Source of the DNA: AWTP1-9 sp035703165
GTDB taxonomy: Bacteria > Bacteroidota > Bacteroidia > Chitinophagales > Chitinophagaceae
Assembly (NCBI GenBank): GCA_035703165.1
Contig: DASSYR010000065.1
Coordinates: forward strand, 1 to 64,000
Direction of reading: 5' to 3'
DNA length: 64,000 nt
Part shown: positions 54,560 to 62,441 of the stretch, piece by piece
Layout of the letters: each line of letters begins with the position of its first letter
How positions within the stretch are numbered: position 1 is the first letter of the stretch
The notes under the pieces: generated by a model
Told to the model about the DNA's origin: nothing
Seen by the model: the letters and a program-made list of their open reading frames with translations, nothing else
Databases searched by the model: none
Position numbers and translations under genes: made by a program

Positions 54560-54694
54560 ATGGTTCAACACGTTGTAATTATTGTATTGTTCTTGGTTTT
54601 TGTTGTAGCTATACAGTGGATTATGAAGAAGAAAAATACCGGCACAATAGAGAAATCTGTTTCAGAAAAAGCTGCTATGAAGGAAGCCGTTTAA
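54560..54694 (+). CDS. 44-aa single-pass membrane peptide
   Basis: A short ATG-started frame of 44 codons ending in TAA. Residues 4-22 form one hydrophobic helix (HVVIIVLFLVFVVAIQWIM), followed by KKK and a charged tail (TIEKSVSEKAAMKEAV). The positive-inside rule would place the C-terminus in the cytoplasm. The composition is that of a genuine membrane microprotein, but no clear ribosome-binding site is seen and it could be fortuitous. Its neighbours do not point to a role. Confidence 0.5.
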   Translation: MVQHVVIIVLFLVFVVAIQWIMKKKNTGTIEKSVSEKAAMKEAV

Positions 54695-54725
54695 CTATTT
54701 TGCAAACATGGGAGACCCTGCTTTG

Positions 54726-55217
54726 CTAGCTTCTCATATTTTCATACTGGAGAGGCAAGCCTAAATTTGCCCCTCGACATAATTGGATAATTTCCTGCAA
54801 ATCATCTATTTTTTTACCTGTTACCCGAACAAAATCATCATTAATCTGTGCCTGAACTTTTAGTCCGCTATCCTTAATAAGCTTTACAATTATTTTAGCA
54901 TCCTCTTGCTTCAATCCATTTCTAACCGTAATTTCTTTTTTATATGTTTTGCCACTTTGGAAGGCTTCTTTTGAAAAATCAAAAGCTTCAGGAGCAATGC
55001 CTTGTTTGTGAGCTCTGTTTATCAACACATCTATTAACTGACGCATTTTCATTTCATCTTCCACCTCTATATTTAGCTTAAATTCTTTTTTATTTAAATC
55101 AATCACAACGTGGGATCCTTTAAAATCAAACCGGTTGGTAATTTCTTTTCTAACCACATTAACTGCATTGTCTAAAGCCTGGGCATCTACTTTACTTACA
55201 ATATCAAAAGATGGCAT
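54726..55217 (-). CDS. YajQ-family nucleotide-binding protein
   Basis: I use ATG 55217, giving 163 aa (MPSFDIVSKVDAQALDNAVNVV), which is exactly the usual YajQ length; the longer frame runs back through the terminator of the neighbouring gene. It has NRFDFKGSH, IVKLIKDSGLKVQAQINDDFVRVTGKK. YajQ proteins bind cyclic di-GMP or nucleic acids in some species; the role here is unknown. A TACATTTG box at 55234-55241 (reverse strand) may be its -7 element. Confidence 0.93.
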   Translation of the reverse strand: MPSFDIVSKVDAQALDNAVNVVRKEITNRFDFKGSHVVIDLNKKEFKLNIEVEDEMKMRQLIDVLINRAHKQGIAPEAFDFSKEAFQSGKTYKKEITVRNGLKQEDAKIIVKLIKDSGLKVQAQINDDFVRVTGKKIDDLQEIIQLCRGANLGLPLQYENMRS

Positions 55218-55233
55218 AAAAAATTGTTTAAAA

Positions 55234-55241
55234 CAAATGTA
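55234..55241 (-). promoter_or_regulatory. Candidate -7 element of yajQ
   Basis: Reverse strand TACATTTG, exact to TAnnTTTG, 16 nt before the ATG. The -33 region falls on the T-run of the upstream terminator and offers only a TTT. Confidence 0.45.
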
Positions 55242-55257
55242 CCAAAGATTGCAGGTG

Positions 55258-55289
55258 AAAAAAAATCTCCCTGTAAAAACAGGGAGATT
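55258..55289 (-). terminator. Terminator of the 55363-57846 TonB receptor
   Basis: On the reverse strand AATCTCCCTG (55280-55289) pairs with CAGGGAGATT (55264-55273) across a 6-nt loop, followed by a run of T (55258-55265). It ends the TonB-receptor transcript 73 nt after its stop. Confidence 0.9.
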
Positions 55290-55300
55290 ATACATGAGAA

Positions 55301-55331
55301 TTCTAAGATGGCCAATGCCTGGTCCTTAGAA
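55301..55331 (-). repeat. Stem-loop in the 3' UTR of the TonB receptor
   Basis: TTCTAAG (55301-55307) pairs with CTTAGAA (55325-55331), with a partly paired interior (GGCC with TGGTCC). It lies between the stop codon and the terminator and has no T-run. Confidence 0.45.
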
Positions 55332-55362
55332 AATTTTACAACAATCTTTCTTATAAAATTTA

Positions 55363-57846
55363 TTAATTGTTTAAGGATTTTATACGTTCTTTCTCGTCAT
55401 CTGCCCCACCCGTTTTTCTTCTGGGCGTATTAATTTTTCCTTTTCCAAAGCGGTAAACAAATCCAACATTCAGCACCCTGTTGTCATTTACCTGTTGAAA
55501 AGCCGCATCAATATCGCCATAAACAGCAGAGCCATTTATTTTTTGCGTTCTTAAAACATCACGTACATTTAAACGTATAGAGCCTTTACCCTTGAAAATT
55601 TGTTTGCTTACCCCTGTATTTATTAATCCAAAACCATTGATTACAAATACACCTTCTACAAATTTTGTTCTGTAAAAACCGCTTAGCTCAACTGCCCATC
55701 CCTTCTTAAATTTAAACTGGTTACTTAAATTAAACTGGCCTGTGGTAGTGCCTATCTCTACGTAGTCTCCATTGATAATGCCCTTATATTTATTGTTATA
55801 TCCATTGCCATAAAAATTCATGCTCCACCATTTTTTTACAGCGAAGCCAGCAGCTACGGAGATGCTGTACTGACGCAAAGAGGCTACGTTTGACTGCTTA
55901 ACAAAAGTTTCATTAGCATCAGTATTTTGCTCTAACACCTGCGTAATAATATCGGTAGTTTTAAAATAACTTAACGTAGTAGTTAAAAAGCCTTTGTAAG
56001 TATGACTTAATTCTATATTGTGACTAAACTGTGGTTTTAAATTGGGGTTGCCCTGCTCAAATGTATAGCGATCCAAAAAGTAAATAAACGGGTTCAAATC
56101 TTCATAATTAGGTCTGTTTAAACGGCGACCATAATTAATACCCCATGTATTTTTTTCATCAGCTGTATATTGCAGGAATACAGTTGGGAATAATTGAGTA
56201 TAATGTCTTTTGAAAGTGGTATCAAAATTAACCCAGTTGTTGCCTCTGAAAACCCAACCTATTGAATGTCCGTCTGAATTTGTGTTTTCCACCCTCAATC
56301 CAAATTGTCCGCTCCATTTCTTATTAAACTGCTTGGTAAGATTTATATACGCCGCATTTATATTTTCGTTATAAATAAAATGATTGCTTCTCCCGCTATC
56401 AAGAATAAGAGTATTATTAATCAAATTATCATACAGAGCATTATTATCTGTTTTCACATAACTGGTTTTTACACCTGCTTCTATCTTTGCCCCTTTTTTA
56501 AGAGGATGCACATAGTCAATTTTAGCTGTGTATATCTTAATATCCTGAGGCAAATCACCGAGTAATGTATCCGGCTTACCACTTGGTGAACCATCAGGAT
56601 TGTAATAATAGTTAAACAGATCCTGAACATTTGTACTACTATATCCGAGATAATCAACATCTGCTGTAATTTCTTTACCGGTTGAATCGAATACATGACG
56701 GAAATTAATGTTGCTGCTAAAATTTTTCCACCTTCTATTATTTGAAGTGTTGGCAAGCGTAATATCTGTGAGTACCAGTGAAGGATCGAGAATGGATACG
56801 TCACTAAAATTATATTCCTTCGATGGATTACTGAATCCACTCAGTGAAAATCCATAAGTCGTTTTCTTTGAAGCAAAATAATCTAATCCAACCCTTGCAT
56901 TAAATGACTCACTTTTTGAATTAATTCTGGACCCCTGATCAAAATTCGATTTTACTATCTTAGTACTCTTTTCAATAAACTTACGTTGAATATCCAATTC
57001 CTGTTCAGATTTACGCCTGTTATAACCAACATTTGCAAATACGTTTACTTTGTTCTTCCGATAATTAAAGTTTGCTGATTCATTTAGCCTGGGGTATATT
57101 CCTTGTCCATAGCCTAAATTAATAGATCCATTGTACCCAACAAGATTGTTCCTTTTAGTTTTAATATTAATAACTCCGCTATTACCCGCAGCATCATACC
57201 TGGCTGGTGGATTGGTCATAATTTCAATTGCTTCTAATTGATTACTGCTCATGCTACGTAATAAATTAGCCAGGTCGCCTCCTGATAAATAAGAAGGCTT
57301 ACCGTCAATATACACTTGTACTCCCTGCTTACCTTTTAAGCTGATATTTCCGTCTTTGTCAACCGAAATACCGGGTGATTTTTCCAACACTTCTAAGGCA
57401 GATGCACCTACGTTGGTTACAGCAGCATCTACATTTACGATTGTTCTGTCAATTTTTTGTTCAATTAAAGGTTTCCGCGAAACAACGGTAACCGTACTTA
57501 ATGATTTAGCTAAAGGCACCAATTCCACTGCTTTTAACTGTACTTCCAGGTTGCTTTCGTTAATATCAAATACTTCACTATAAGCTTTTGTATGCCCCAC
57601 AGCAGATACAGAAACTAAATACTTTCCGTTAGCAATTCCTTCTATAATAAACTTTCCGGTTTTATCTGCAATTCCAATTTTTACAATTCCGGAATCCTTG
57701 GCCCTTAATAGGGATATGGTGGCCGATTCAACAATTTTTGCACTGCCATCAATAACCTGTCCTGTAACTTTTCCTTTATTAGCCTGGGCAAATACCATTG
57801 TGTTTAAAGTCGTCAATAGAAGCAGTAGAGTGGTTAACTTTTTCAT
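55363..57846 (-). CDS. TonB-dependent receptor, carboxypeptidase-regulatory plus OMP_b-brl_3 type
   Basis: I use ATG 57846, which starts the signal peptide (KKLTTLLLLLTTLNTMVFAQ). The 827-aa product has a CarboxypepD_reg-like domain (GKVTGQVIDGSAKIVESATISLL, about 25-105), a plug (VLEKSPGISVDKDGNISLKGKQGVQVYIDGKPSYLSGGDLANLLRS, about 155-215), and a large beta-barrel ending in VGFVYRFGKGKINTP. No SusD partner; ligand unknown. It is related to the receptor at 31809 but not identical. Terminated by the hairpin at 55258. Confidence 0.9.
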   Translation of the reverse strand: MKKLTTLLLLLTTLNTMVFAQANKGKVTGQVIDGSAKIVESATISLLRAKDSGIVKIGIADKTGKFIIEGIANGKYLVSVSAVGHTKAYSEVFDINESNLEVQLKAVELVPLAKSLSTVTVVSRKPLIEQKIDRTIVNVDAAVTNVGASALEVLEKSPGISVDKDGNISLKGKQGVQVYIDGKPSYLSGGDLANLLRSMSSNQLEAIEIMTNPPARYDAAGNSGVINIKTKRNNLVGYNGSINLGYGQGIYPRLNESANFNYRKNKVNVFANVGYNRRKSEQELDIQRKFIEKSTKIVKSNFDQGSRINSKSESFNARVGLDYFASKKTTYGFSLSGFSNPSKEYNFSDVSILDPSLVLTDITLANTSNNRRWKNFSSNINFRHVFDSTGKEITADVDYLGYSSTNVQDLFNYYYNPDGSPSGKPDTLLGDLPQDIKIYTAKIDYVHPLKKGAKIEAGVKTSYVKTDNNALYDNLINNTLILDSGRSNHFIYNENINAAYINLTKQFNKKWSGQFGLRVENTNSDGHSIGWVFRGNNWVNFDTTFKRHYTQLFPTVFLQYTADEKNTWGINYGRRLNRPNYEDLNPFIYFLDRYTFEQGNPNLKPQFSHNIELSHTYKGFLTTTLSYFKTTDIITQVLEQNTDANETFVKQSNVASLRQYSISVAAGFAVKKWWSMNFYGNGYNNKYKGIINGDYVEIGTTTGQFNLSNQFKFKKGWAVELSGFYRTKFVEGVFVINGFGLINTGVSKQIFKGKGSIRLNVRDVLRTQKINGSAVYGDIDAAFQQVNDNRVLNVGFVYRFGKGKINTPRRKTGGADDEKERIKSLNN

Positions 57847-58221
57847 ATATCTTGTTTTAGTCATTTATTGTTTCACAATTTTCAGGTCAAAATTAAGTAC
57901 CATGTAATACAAGGTATATAGTTTTACATTGAACGGCAAAATTCAATGATAACTGGTAATACAAAGTAGTTTAGGCTCACTTAAAAATTCCTTTTTTAAC
58001 TCAAAATTTAAAATAAGACGGCCAAAACTACCTTTTGTTACACCAGATATCAAGCAAAAACCGACAAAACAGCATAGAAAAAGGGTTAGGAAACATTTAA
58101 AGCGGGTAAATAATCCCTACATAGTGATGCAGATTGTAGAGAGAGAATTTATAATAATGCCTGTTTTAAAACAAGGCATATTAAAAAATATTAATATATT
58201 ATTGCACCCCGATAAGAATTG
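57847..58221. other. 375-nt intergenic region upstream of the TonB receptor
   Basis: Contains a reverse-strand TAATTTTG (57888-57895), a possible -7 element for the TonB receptor but with no -33 TTG at 19 nt. Near the lgt end an imperfect inverted repeat joins ATGCCT (58157-58162) and AGGCAT (58174-58179) without a strong T-run. No coding frame is convincing. Confidence 0.5.
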
Positions 58222-59517
58222 CTACATAGTAGCCGTTTTTGGGGGCGATGGCTTTTGAATGGTATATAAAGACCACATAATAACTCCTGCTATAATTAAA
58301 CCTGTTGAAATTAACTCCGCCTGCGTTGGCTCAAACGGAAGGCTATGATATTTAGTATTAACTCTTATTTTTTCGATTAAAAAACGTTCAAGTCCATTTA
58401 AAATGAGATAAAAGGCAAACAAAACACCAGGAATTTTAATTCTTTTTCTTGTTAACCAGATTATTATAAAAAAGATAAAACAAACTACCGTCTCATAGAA
58501 AGGTGTTGGAAAAACCGGTAAGGGCAGATAACTACAATGCTCTTGTTCTTCGCAATTAGCCAACCTGAGACCCTGGCTATTTACATTATGGGGATAAGTG
58601 TAGGCTACCATCCATACAGGTAAAAAAGAAGGGGCTTTATAGCTTTTCATGGGTACCTTGGTGAGGTCGCCAAATTCTCTTTCATAATATGCTTTATTAA
58701 AGTCAATTACCTGGTTTGCCTCGCCTGGTTTTGCTAATTTTATCTTGGCTGAAGAATCAGCTACATAAGCGCTGTTAATTATTCCCCAATCACCATCGCC
58801 AGCCACCTGGCAACCAATACGTCCAATGGCGTATGCCAACATTAGTCCGGGTGCTGCCGCATCTATTAAGTATCTAAACCCAATTCCTCTCTTCATGCAA
58901 TACCGAGAAACACCAATTGCAGCTACAATCAATCCGCCATAAAAAGTTAAACCACTAAAAGAAAATAAAGAGCCCCAGGGATCACGAACAAATTCATCCC
59001 AGTTTTCCAGATTATGAAAAATTTTAGCCCCTAAAAAGCCAAATAATGCTGCTACTATGGTAATATCACCTACCCTGTCGTGAGGCCATATTCGCAACTT
59101 CCTTTTCTCTGGCTTAACAGTTTTCTGTTTGTTTTTTTCCCACCATTTAATGCCGGCCATTATGCCCCCAACAATAATTCCCCATAACAAGCTTCCCTGA
59201 GATGAGAAAATATAACTCTGAGGATCTTTTAAGGCTTCGCCGGCAGTTAATGCCCCAAGAATTTTAAAGCCAAAAACAAATCCTAATGCAAAATTTATGA
59301 TTAATTCAGCTGGGGATACCGTCTTTCCAACCTCTATTTCTTCTTCTGTAAAAACAAGAAAACCCTGTTTTTCTTTGCGTTTAAACTCCAAAAAAAGTGT
59401 ATATGCAGCAGCAATAAATGCTAAAGCAACAAACAATCCAAAAGAATTAATAATTCTCGCCCACTCCCATTCCACACCAAATATGTCTTTTAAAAAATAA
59501 TATAAATTAGGATACAT
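58222..59517 (-). CDS. lgt: Prolipoprotein diacylglyceryl transferase
   Basis: A 431-aa membrane enzyme. The Lgt signature GRIGCQVAGDGDWG spans residues 232-245, and SFSGLTFYGGLIVAA (186-200) is the conserved region before it. The C-terminus has PTPFYETVVCFIFF and GLERFLIEKIRVN. It transfers diacylglycerol to the lipobox Cys of prolipoproteins. The protein is about 140 residues longer than E. coli Lgt; the excess lies in an N-terminal extension and loop (about 50-150) and a soluble segment near 250-300. Confidence 0.93.
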   Translation of the reverse strand: MYPNLYYFLKDIFGVEWEWARIINSFGLFVALAFIAAAYTLFLEFKRKEKQGFLVFTEEEIEVGKTVSPAELIINFALGFVFGFKILGALTAGEALKDPQSYIFSSQGSLLWGIIVGGIMAGIKWWEKNKQKTVKPEKRKLRIWPHDRVGDITIVAALFGFLGAKIFHNLENWDEFVRDPWGSLFSFSGLTFYGGLIVAAIGVSRYCMKRGIGFRYLIDAAAPGLMLAYAIGRIGCQVAGDGDWGIINSAYVADSSAKIKLAKPGEANQVIDFNKAYYEREFGDLTKVPMKSYKAPSFLPVWMVAYTYPHNVNSQGLRLANCEEQEHCSYLPLPVFPTPFYETVVCFIFFIIIWLTRKRIKIPGVLFAFYLILNGLERFLIEKIRVNTKYHSLPFEPTQAELISTGLIIAGVIMWSLYTIQKPSPPKTATM

Positions 59518-59572
59518 TGGCTGGTGAATTAAGTTGCAATGATAAAATAAAAAACGATGGCAGCATAAAATT

Positions 59573-59601
59573 AAAAAAGCAACTGCTGTTTAACAGTTGC
59601 T
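59573..59601 (-). terminator. Terminator of the pyrE operon
   Basis: On the reverse strand AGCAACTG (59594-59601) pairs with CAGTTGCT (59578-59585) across an 8-nt loop, followed by T residues (59573-59578). It ends the pyrE-HMA transcript before lgt. Confidence 0.85.
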
Positions 59602-59626
59602 GATATTAAAATATACTGTAAAGTAA

Positions 59627-60016
59627 TCAATTGTCTTTTTTTACTGCTTTTGTATTTTTCAACACCTTGTTTTCCGGTCTGTCTTCGGGCTTTTTACAAG
59701 CAGTCGGTAGTTTATTATAAGATTCCGGATTGGCTTTTATATCGTCTGCATCAAAGCCCTGGTTGGCTATAGCGGTTTTTAAATTTTCGATATTCGTTCT
59801 TTCGGTATGATATGTAATGGTGGTTATTTTTTTGCGAAAATCAACTATAACCCTGGCTACACCTTCTTCATATTTTAAAAACTGCTCCAGTCGTTCTTTG
59901 CAGGGCTGACCCTGAACAGTTGGGGTATTAATTTTCACAGTTACCACCTGCTTCTGTTGTGCATGAATACCCGATGTAAGTACGAGAAAAAGAAATAGGG
60001 AGAATACATTTTTCAT
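59627..60016 (-). CDS. Secreted heavy-metal-associated-domain-like protein
   Basis: A 129-aa protein with a signal peptide (NVFSLFLFLVLTSGIHAQ). The body has the beta-alpha-beta-beta-alpha-beta outline of HMA domains (VVTVKINTPTVQGQPCKERLEQFLKYEEGVARVIVDFRKKITTITYH, ENLKTAIANQGFDADD). The usual CxxC is reduced to one Cys, with a second Cys in the C-terminal LPTACKKP. It starts 22 nt after the pyrE stop. Metal binding is uncertain. Confidence 0.75.
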   Translation of the reverse strand: MKNVFSLFLFLVLTSGIHAQQKQVVTVKINTPTVQGQPCKERLEQFLKYEEGVARVIVDFRKKITTITYHTERTNIENLKTAIANQGFDADDIKANPESYNKLPTACKKPEDRPENKVLKNTKAVKKDN

Positions 60017-60038
60017 AGAAACTCTTTTTTCAAAATTA

Positions 60039-60671
60039 TTAATTTACGCTCCAGTTAGCCGGATCTTTCCGCCACTTTAACAAAATATTTTCTTCATCTG
60101 CAGAGATAATTCTCTTTTCTAGTGCAAGGTTAATTAACGTTTCGTAATCAGTAAGCGAAGTAAAAGTAAGTTCAGCTTTTTTAAAGGCATTTTTAGCAGT
60201 ATCAAATCCATAATTAAAAATAGACACTACCCCCATTACCTTGAGCCCATTTGCCTGCAATACTTCGCAAATTTCCAAACTTGATTTACCGGTTGAAATC
60301 AAATCTTCGATCACCACTATTTTTTGTCCGGTTTTAAAATATCCTTCAATCTGGTTTCCCATTCCATGTTCTTTGGGTTTGGATCGAACATAGATGAATG
60401 GCAATTTTAACTGGTCTGCCGCCATTGCGCCCCAGGCAATACCGGCTGTTGCAACACCGGCTAAAACATCTGCATCGGGATACTTTTCAAATACAACATT
60501 ACAAATTTCACTTTTTAGAAAATCCCGAATAAAGGGAAATGATAATACTTTACGGTTATCACAATAAATAGGGCTTTTCCAGCCACTGGCCCAGGTAAAA
60601 GGTTCTTTGGGATTTAATTTAATCGCATTAATTTGTAACAGCTTTTCGGCTACCGCTTTTTCATTTGTCAT
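60039..60671 (-). CDS. pyrE: Orotate phosphoribosyltransferase
   Basis: A 210-aa enzyme with the PRPP-binding motif VVIEDLISTGKSSLEICE, an N-terminal PFTWASGWKSPIYCDNRKVLSFP, and VATAGIAWGAMAADQLKLPFIYVRSKPKEHG. It converts orotate and PRPP to OMP in pyrimidine synthesis. It is followed by the HMA-like gene in one transcript. Confidence 0.96.
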   Translation of the reverse strand: MTNEKAVAEKLLQINAIKLNPKEPFTWASGWKSPIYCDNRKVLSFPFIRDFLKSEICNVVFEKYPDADVLAGVATAGIAWGAMAADQLKLPFIYVRSKPKEHGMGNQIEGYFKTGQKIVVIEDLISTGKSSLEICEVLQANGLKVMGVVSIFNYGFDTAKNAFKKAELTFTSLTDYETLINLALEKRIISADEENILLKWRKDPANWSVN

Positions 60672-60745
60672 GTGGCGAAGATAATAATTGTAAAGAATGT
60701 GTAATTAGGTATTGGAAATAAAAATCATTATCAGAAACTTATACT

Positions 60746-61363
60746 ATGTATATTAAAATTTATTTTGGCAGCAAACCTCTTTACCTGTGCGATAATATTG
60801 AAGATGAACTTCAGGAATGGATTCATCACGACGATTCGGTGTTTATTGACGAATTATCGGGCCCTGCAGTAAAATCCATGCTACACGAAATGAAAAAGGC
60901 TAATGTACATACCGGTATCTATTATCATGAGGATTTAAGCAAATTGAAAAAAGAATTTTGGAAGCACTTTACGCTGCTTATAGCTGCGGGAGGGTTGGTT
61001 GAAAATGAGAAAAAACAATTATTATTAATATTTCGCAGAGGAAAATGGGATTTACCAAAAGGAAAAATGGATAAAGGCGAAACTCCTGAAGCCTGTGCAA
61101 TACGGGAAGTACAGGAGGAAACGGGATTACAAAAAATTCAGATTAAGAAAAAAATCACCGTTACGTATCATACGTACGAAGAATTTGGTAAGCATATATT
61201 AAAGGAAAATCATTGGTATAAAATGAAGGCATCATCAAGCGAAAAATTTATACCTCAAACGGAAGAAGATATCGGGGAAATTCACTGGGTTGAAAAGGAT
61301 AAAATTGACGAGTATTTAAAAAATACTTATCCTTCTATTTTGGATGTTTTTAAAATGGCTTAG
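60746..61363 (+). CDS. Nudix hydrolase
   Basis: A 205-aa protein. The Nudix box GKMDKGETPEACAIREVQEETG is complete, preceded by LLIFRRGKWDLPK. The N-terminal 85 residues are an extension not part of the Nudix fold (DDSVFIDELSGPAVKSMLHEM). The substrate is unknown; the first 85 residues could set specificity. Its end overlaps the convergent thioesterase gene by four bases. Confidence 0.9.
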   Translation: MYIKIYFGSKPLYLCDNIEDELQEWIHHDDSVFIDELSGPAVKSMLHEMKKANVHTGIYYHEDLSKLKKEFWKHFTLLIAAGGLVENEKKQLLLIFRRGKWDLPKGKMDKGETPEACAIREVQEETGLQKIQIKKKITVTYHTYEEFGKHILKENHWYKMKASSSEKFIPQTEEDIGEIHWVEKDKIDEYLKNTYPSILDVFKMA

Positions 61364-61794
61364 GGTTGTTTCTTTAAAATTGCCACTGTCAGCCGGCTTA
61401 TGCAAACCAACCTATCTTTTTCGTCATAAATTTTAATATCCCACACATGGGTAGAATATCCTAAGTGCAAGGGCGTACAAATGCCAGTAACGAATCCTTC
61501 TTTTACGCTTCGTACATGATTGGCATTAATTTCCAGACCTACGCAGATAAAGCTGGATTGATCAATTACCAAAGCGGAGGCAACACTACCTAACGTTTCG
61601 GCTAATGTACAAGAGGCCCCACCATGCAGGAGACCGTAAGGCTGCCTGGTGCGATGATCAACAGGCATTTTGGCCTTTAGAAAATTTTCACCTACCTCTG
61701 TCCATTCTATACCTATGTACTCTCCCATGGTGTTAGGCCCAAGAGATTGCAAACTATTTGTATTTAGTTCTTTATTAAACCAAATGGAGGGCAT
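61360..61794 (-). CDS. Hotdog-fold thioesterase (PaaI/MenI-like)
   Basis: A 144-aa single hotdog domain: MGEYIGIEWTEVGENFLKAKMPVDHRTRQPYGLLHGGASCTLAETLGS, then VGLEINANHVRSVKEGFVTG. The HGGASCTLAETLGS segment holds the catalytic region of acyl-CoA thioesterases such as PaaI and the menaquinone enzyme MenI. Since this organism appears to use futalosine menaquinone synthesis, a general acyl-CoA role is more likely than MenI. It follows coaD by 16 nt. Confidence 0.9.
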   Translation of the reverse strand: MPSIWFNKELNTNSLQSLGPNTMGEYIGIEWTEVGENFLKAKMPVDHRTRQPYGLLHGGASCTLAETLGSVASALVIDQSSFICVGLEINANHVRSVKEGFVTGICTPLHLGYSTHVWDIKIYDEKDRLVCISRLTVAILKKQP

Positions 61795-61810
61795 GATTTT
61801 GATAAAGGAT

Positions 61811-62284
61811 TTATTTTTTTAGTGATTTTACTACTACTTCGGGCAAGAACTGGGTAGCATCTCCGCCATTACGCATCACGTCTCTTACCAAGGTAGAAGC
61901 TACAGATGTATATTGTGGAAGACAGGTTAAAAATATGGTTTCGATATTACCATCCAGACTTCGGTTCATGTCTGCAATCGCTTTTTCATATTCAAAATCG
62001 TTAACATAACGGATACCACGCAAAATATAATTAGCCCCTACTCGTTTACAACAATCAACAGTCAACCCATCATAAACCACTGAACTTACCCTGGGCTCAT
62101 TTTTATAAATCTCTTTAATCCACCCGAGTCTCTGATCCTCACTAAACATTGCCACTTTATTTACATTTCTACCGATACCGATTACTACTTTATCAAACAG
62201 GTTCAGGGATCGGTTAATAATATCCAAATGACCGATGGTGATAGGATCAAATGTTCCCGGAAAAAGGCAAATACGCTGCGCCAT
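61811..62284 (-). CDS. coaD: Phosphopantetheine adenylyltransferase
   Basis: A 157-aa enzyme with PGTFDPITIGHLDIINRSLNLFDKV carrying the nucleotidyltransferase TxGH pattern, RGIRYVNDFEYEKAIADMN, and TSVASTLVRDV near the end. It makes dephospho-CoA from phosphopantetheine and ATP. Length is exact for the family. First gene of a pair with the thioesterase. Confidence 0.97.
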   Translation of the reverse strand: MAQRICLFPGTFDPITIGHLDIINRSLNLFDKVVIGIGRNVNKVAMFSEDQRLGWIKEIYKNEPRVSSVVYDGLTVDCCKRVGANYILRGIRYVNDFEYEKAIADMNRSLDGNIETIFLTCLPQYTSVASTLVRDVMRNGGDATQFLPEVVVKSLKK

Positions 62285-62338
62285 GTAGCATTTATTTGAT
62301 TTCTCTACACAAAATAAGCATTATAGCATTAGCCTCAT

Positions 62339-62369
62339 AAAAAAATCCGGCATACTGCCAGACTTTTTT
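62339..62369 (-). terminator. Terminator of smc (bidirectional form)
   Basis: A short stem TCCGGC (62346-62351) with GCCAGA (62357-62362), one G-U, flanked by runs of A and T on both sides, so it can act on either strand. It lies 73 nt after the SMC stop and before coaD. Confidence 0.75.
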
Positions 62370-62441
62370 AGGGCGACTTATACTGCTAAATGCGATAGTA
62401 ATTTTAAAAATATTTATACTCTTGTTGTGTATGCGCTTTTG

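Noticed and set aside
55218..55295. Longer start for the YajQ protein
   Set aside because: The extra 26 residues are encoded by the TonB-receptor terminator; ATG 55217 gives the standard 163-aa length.
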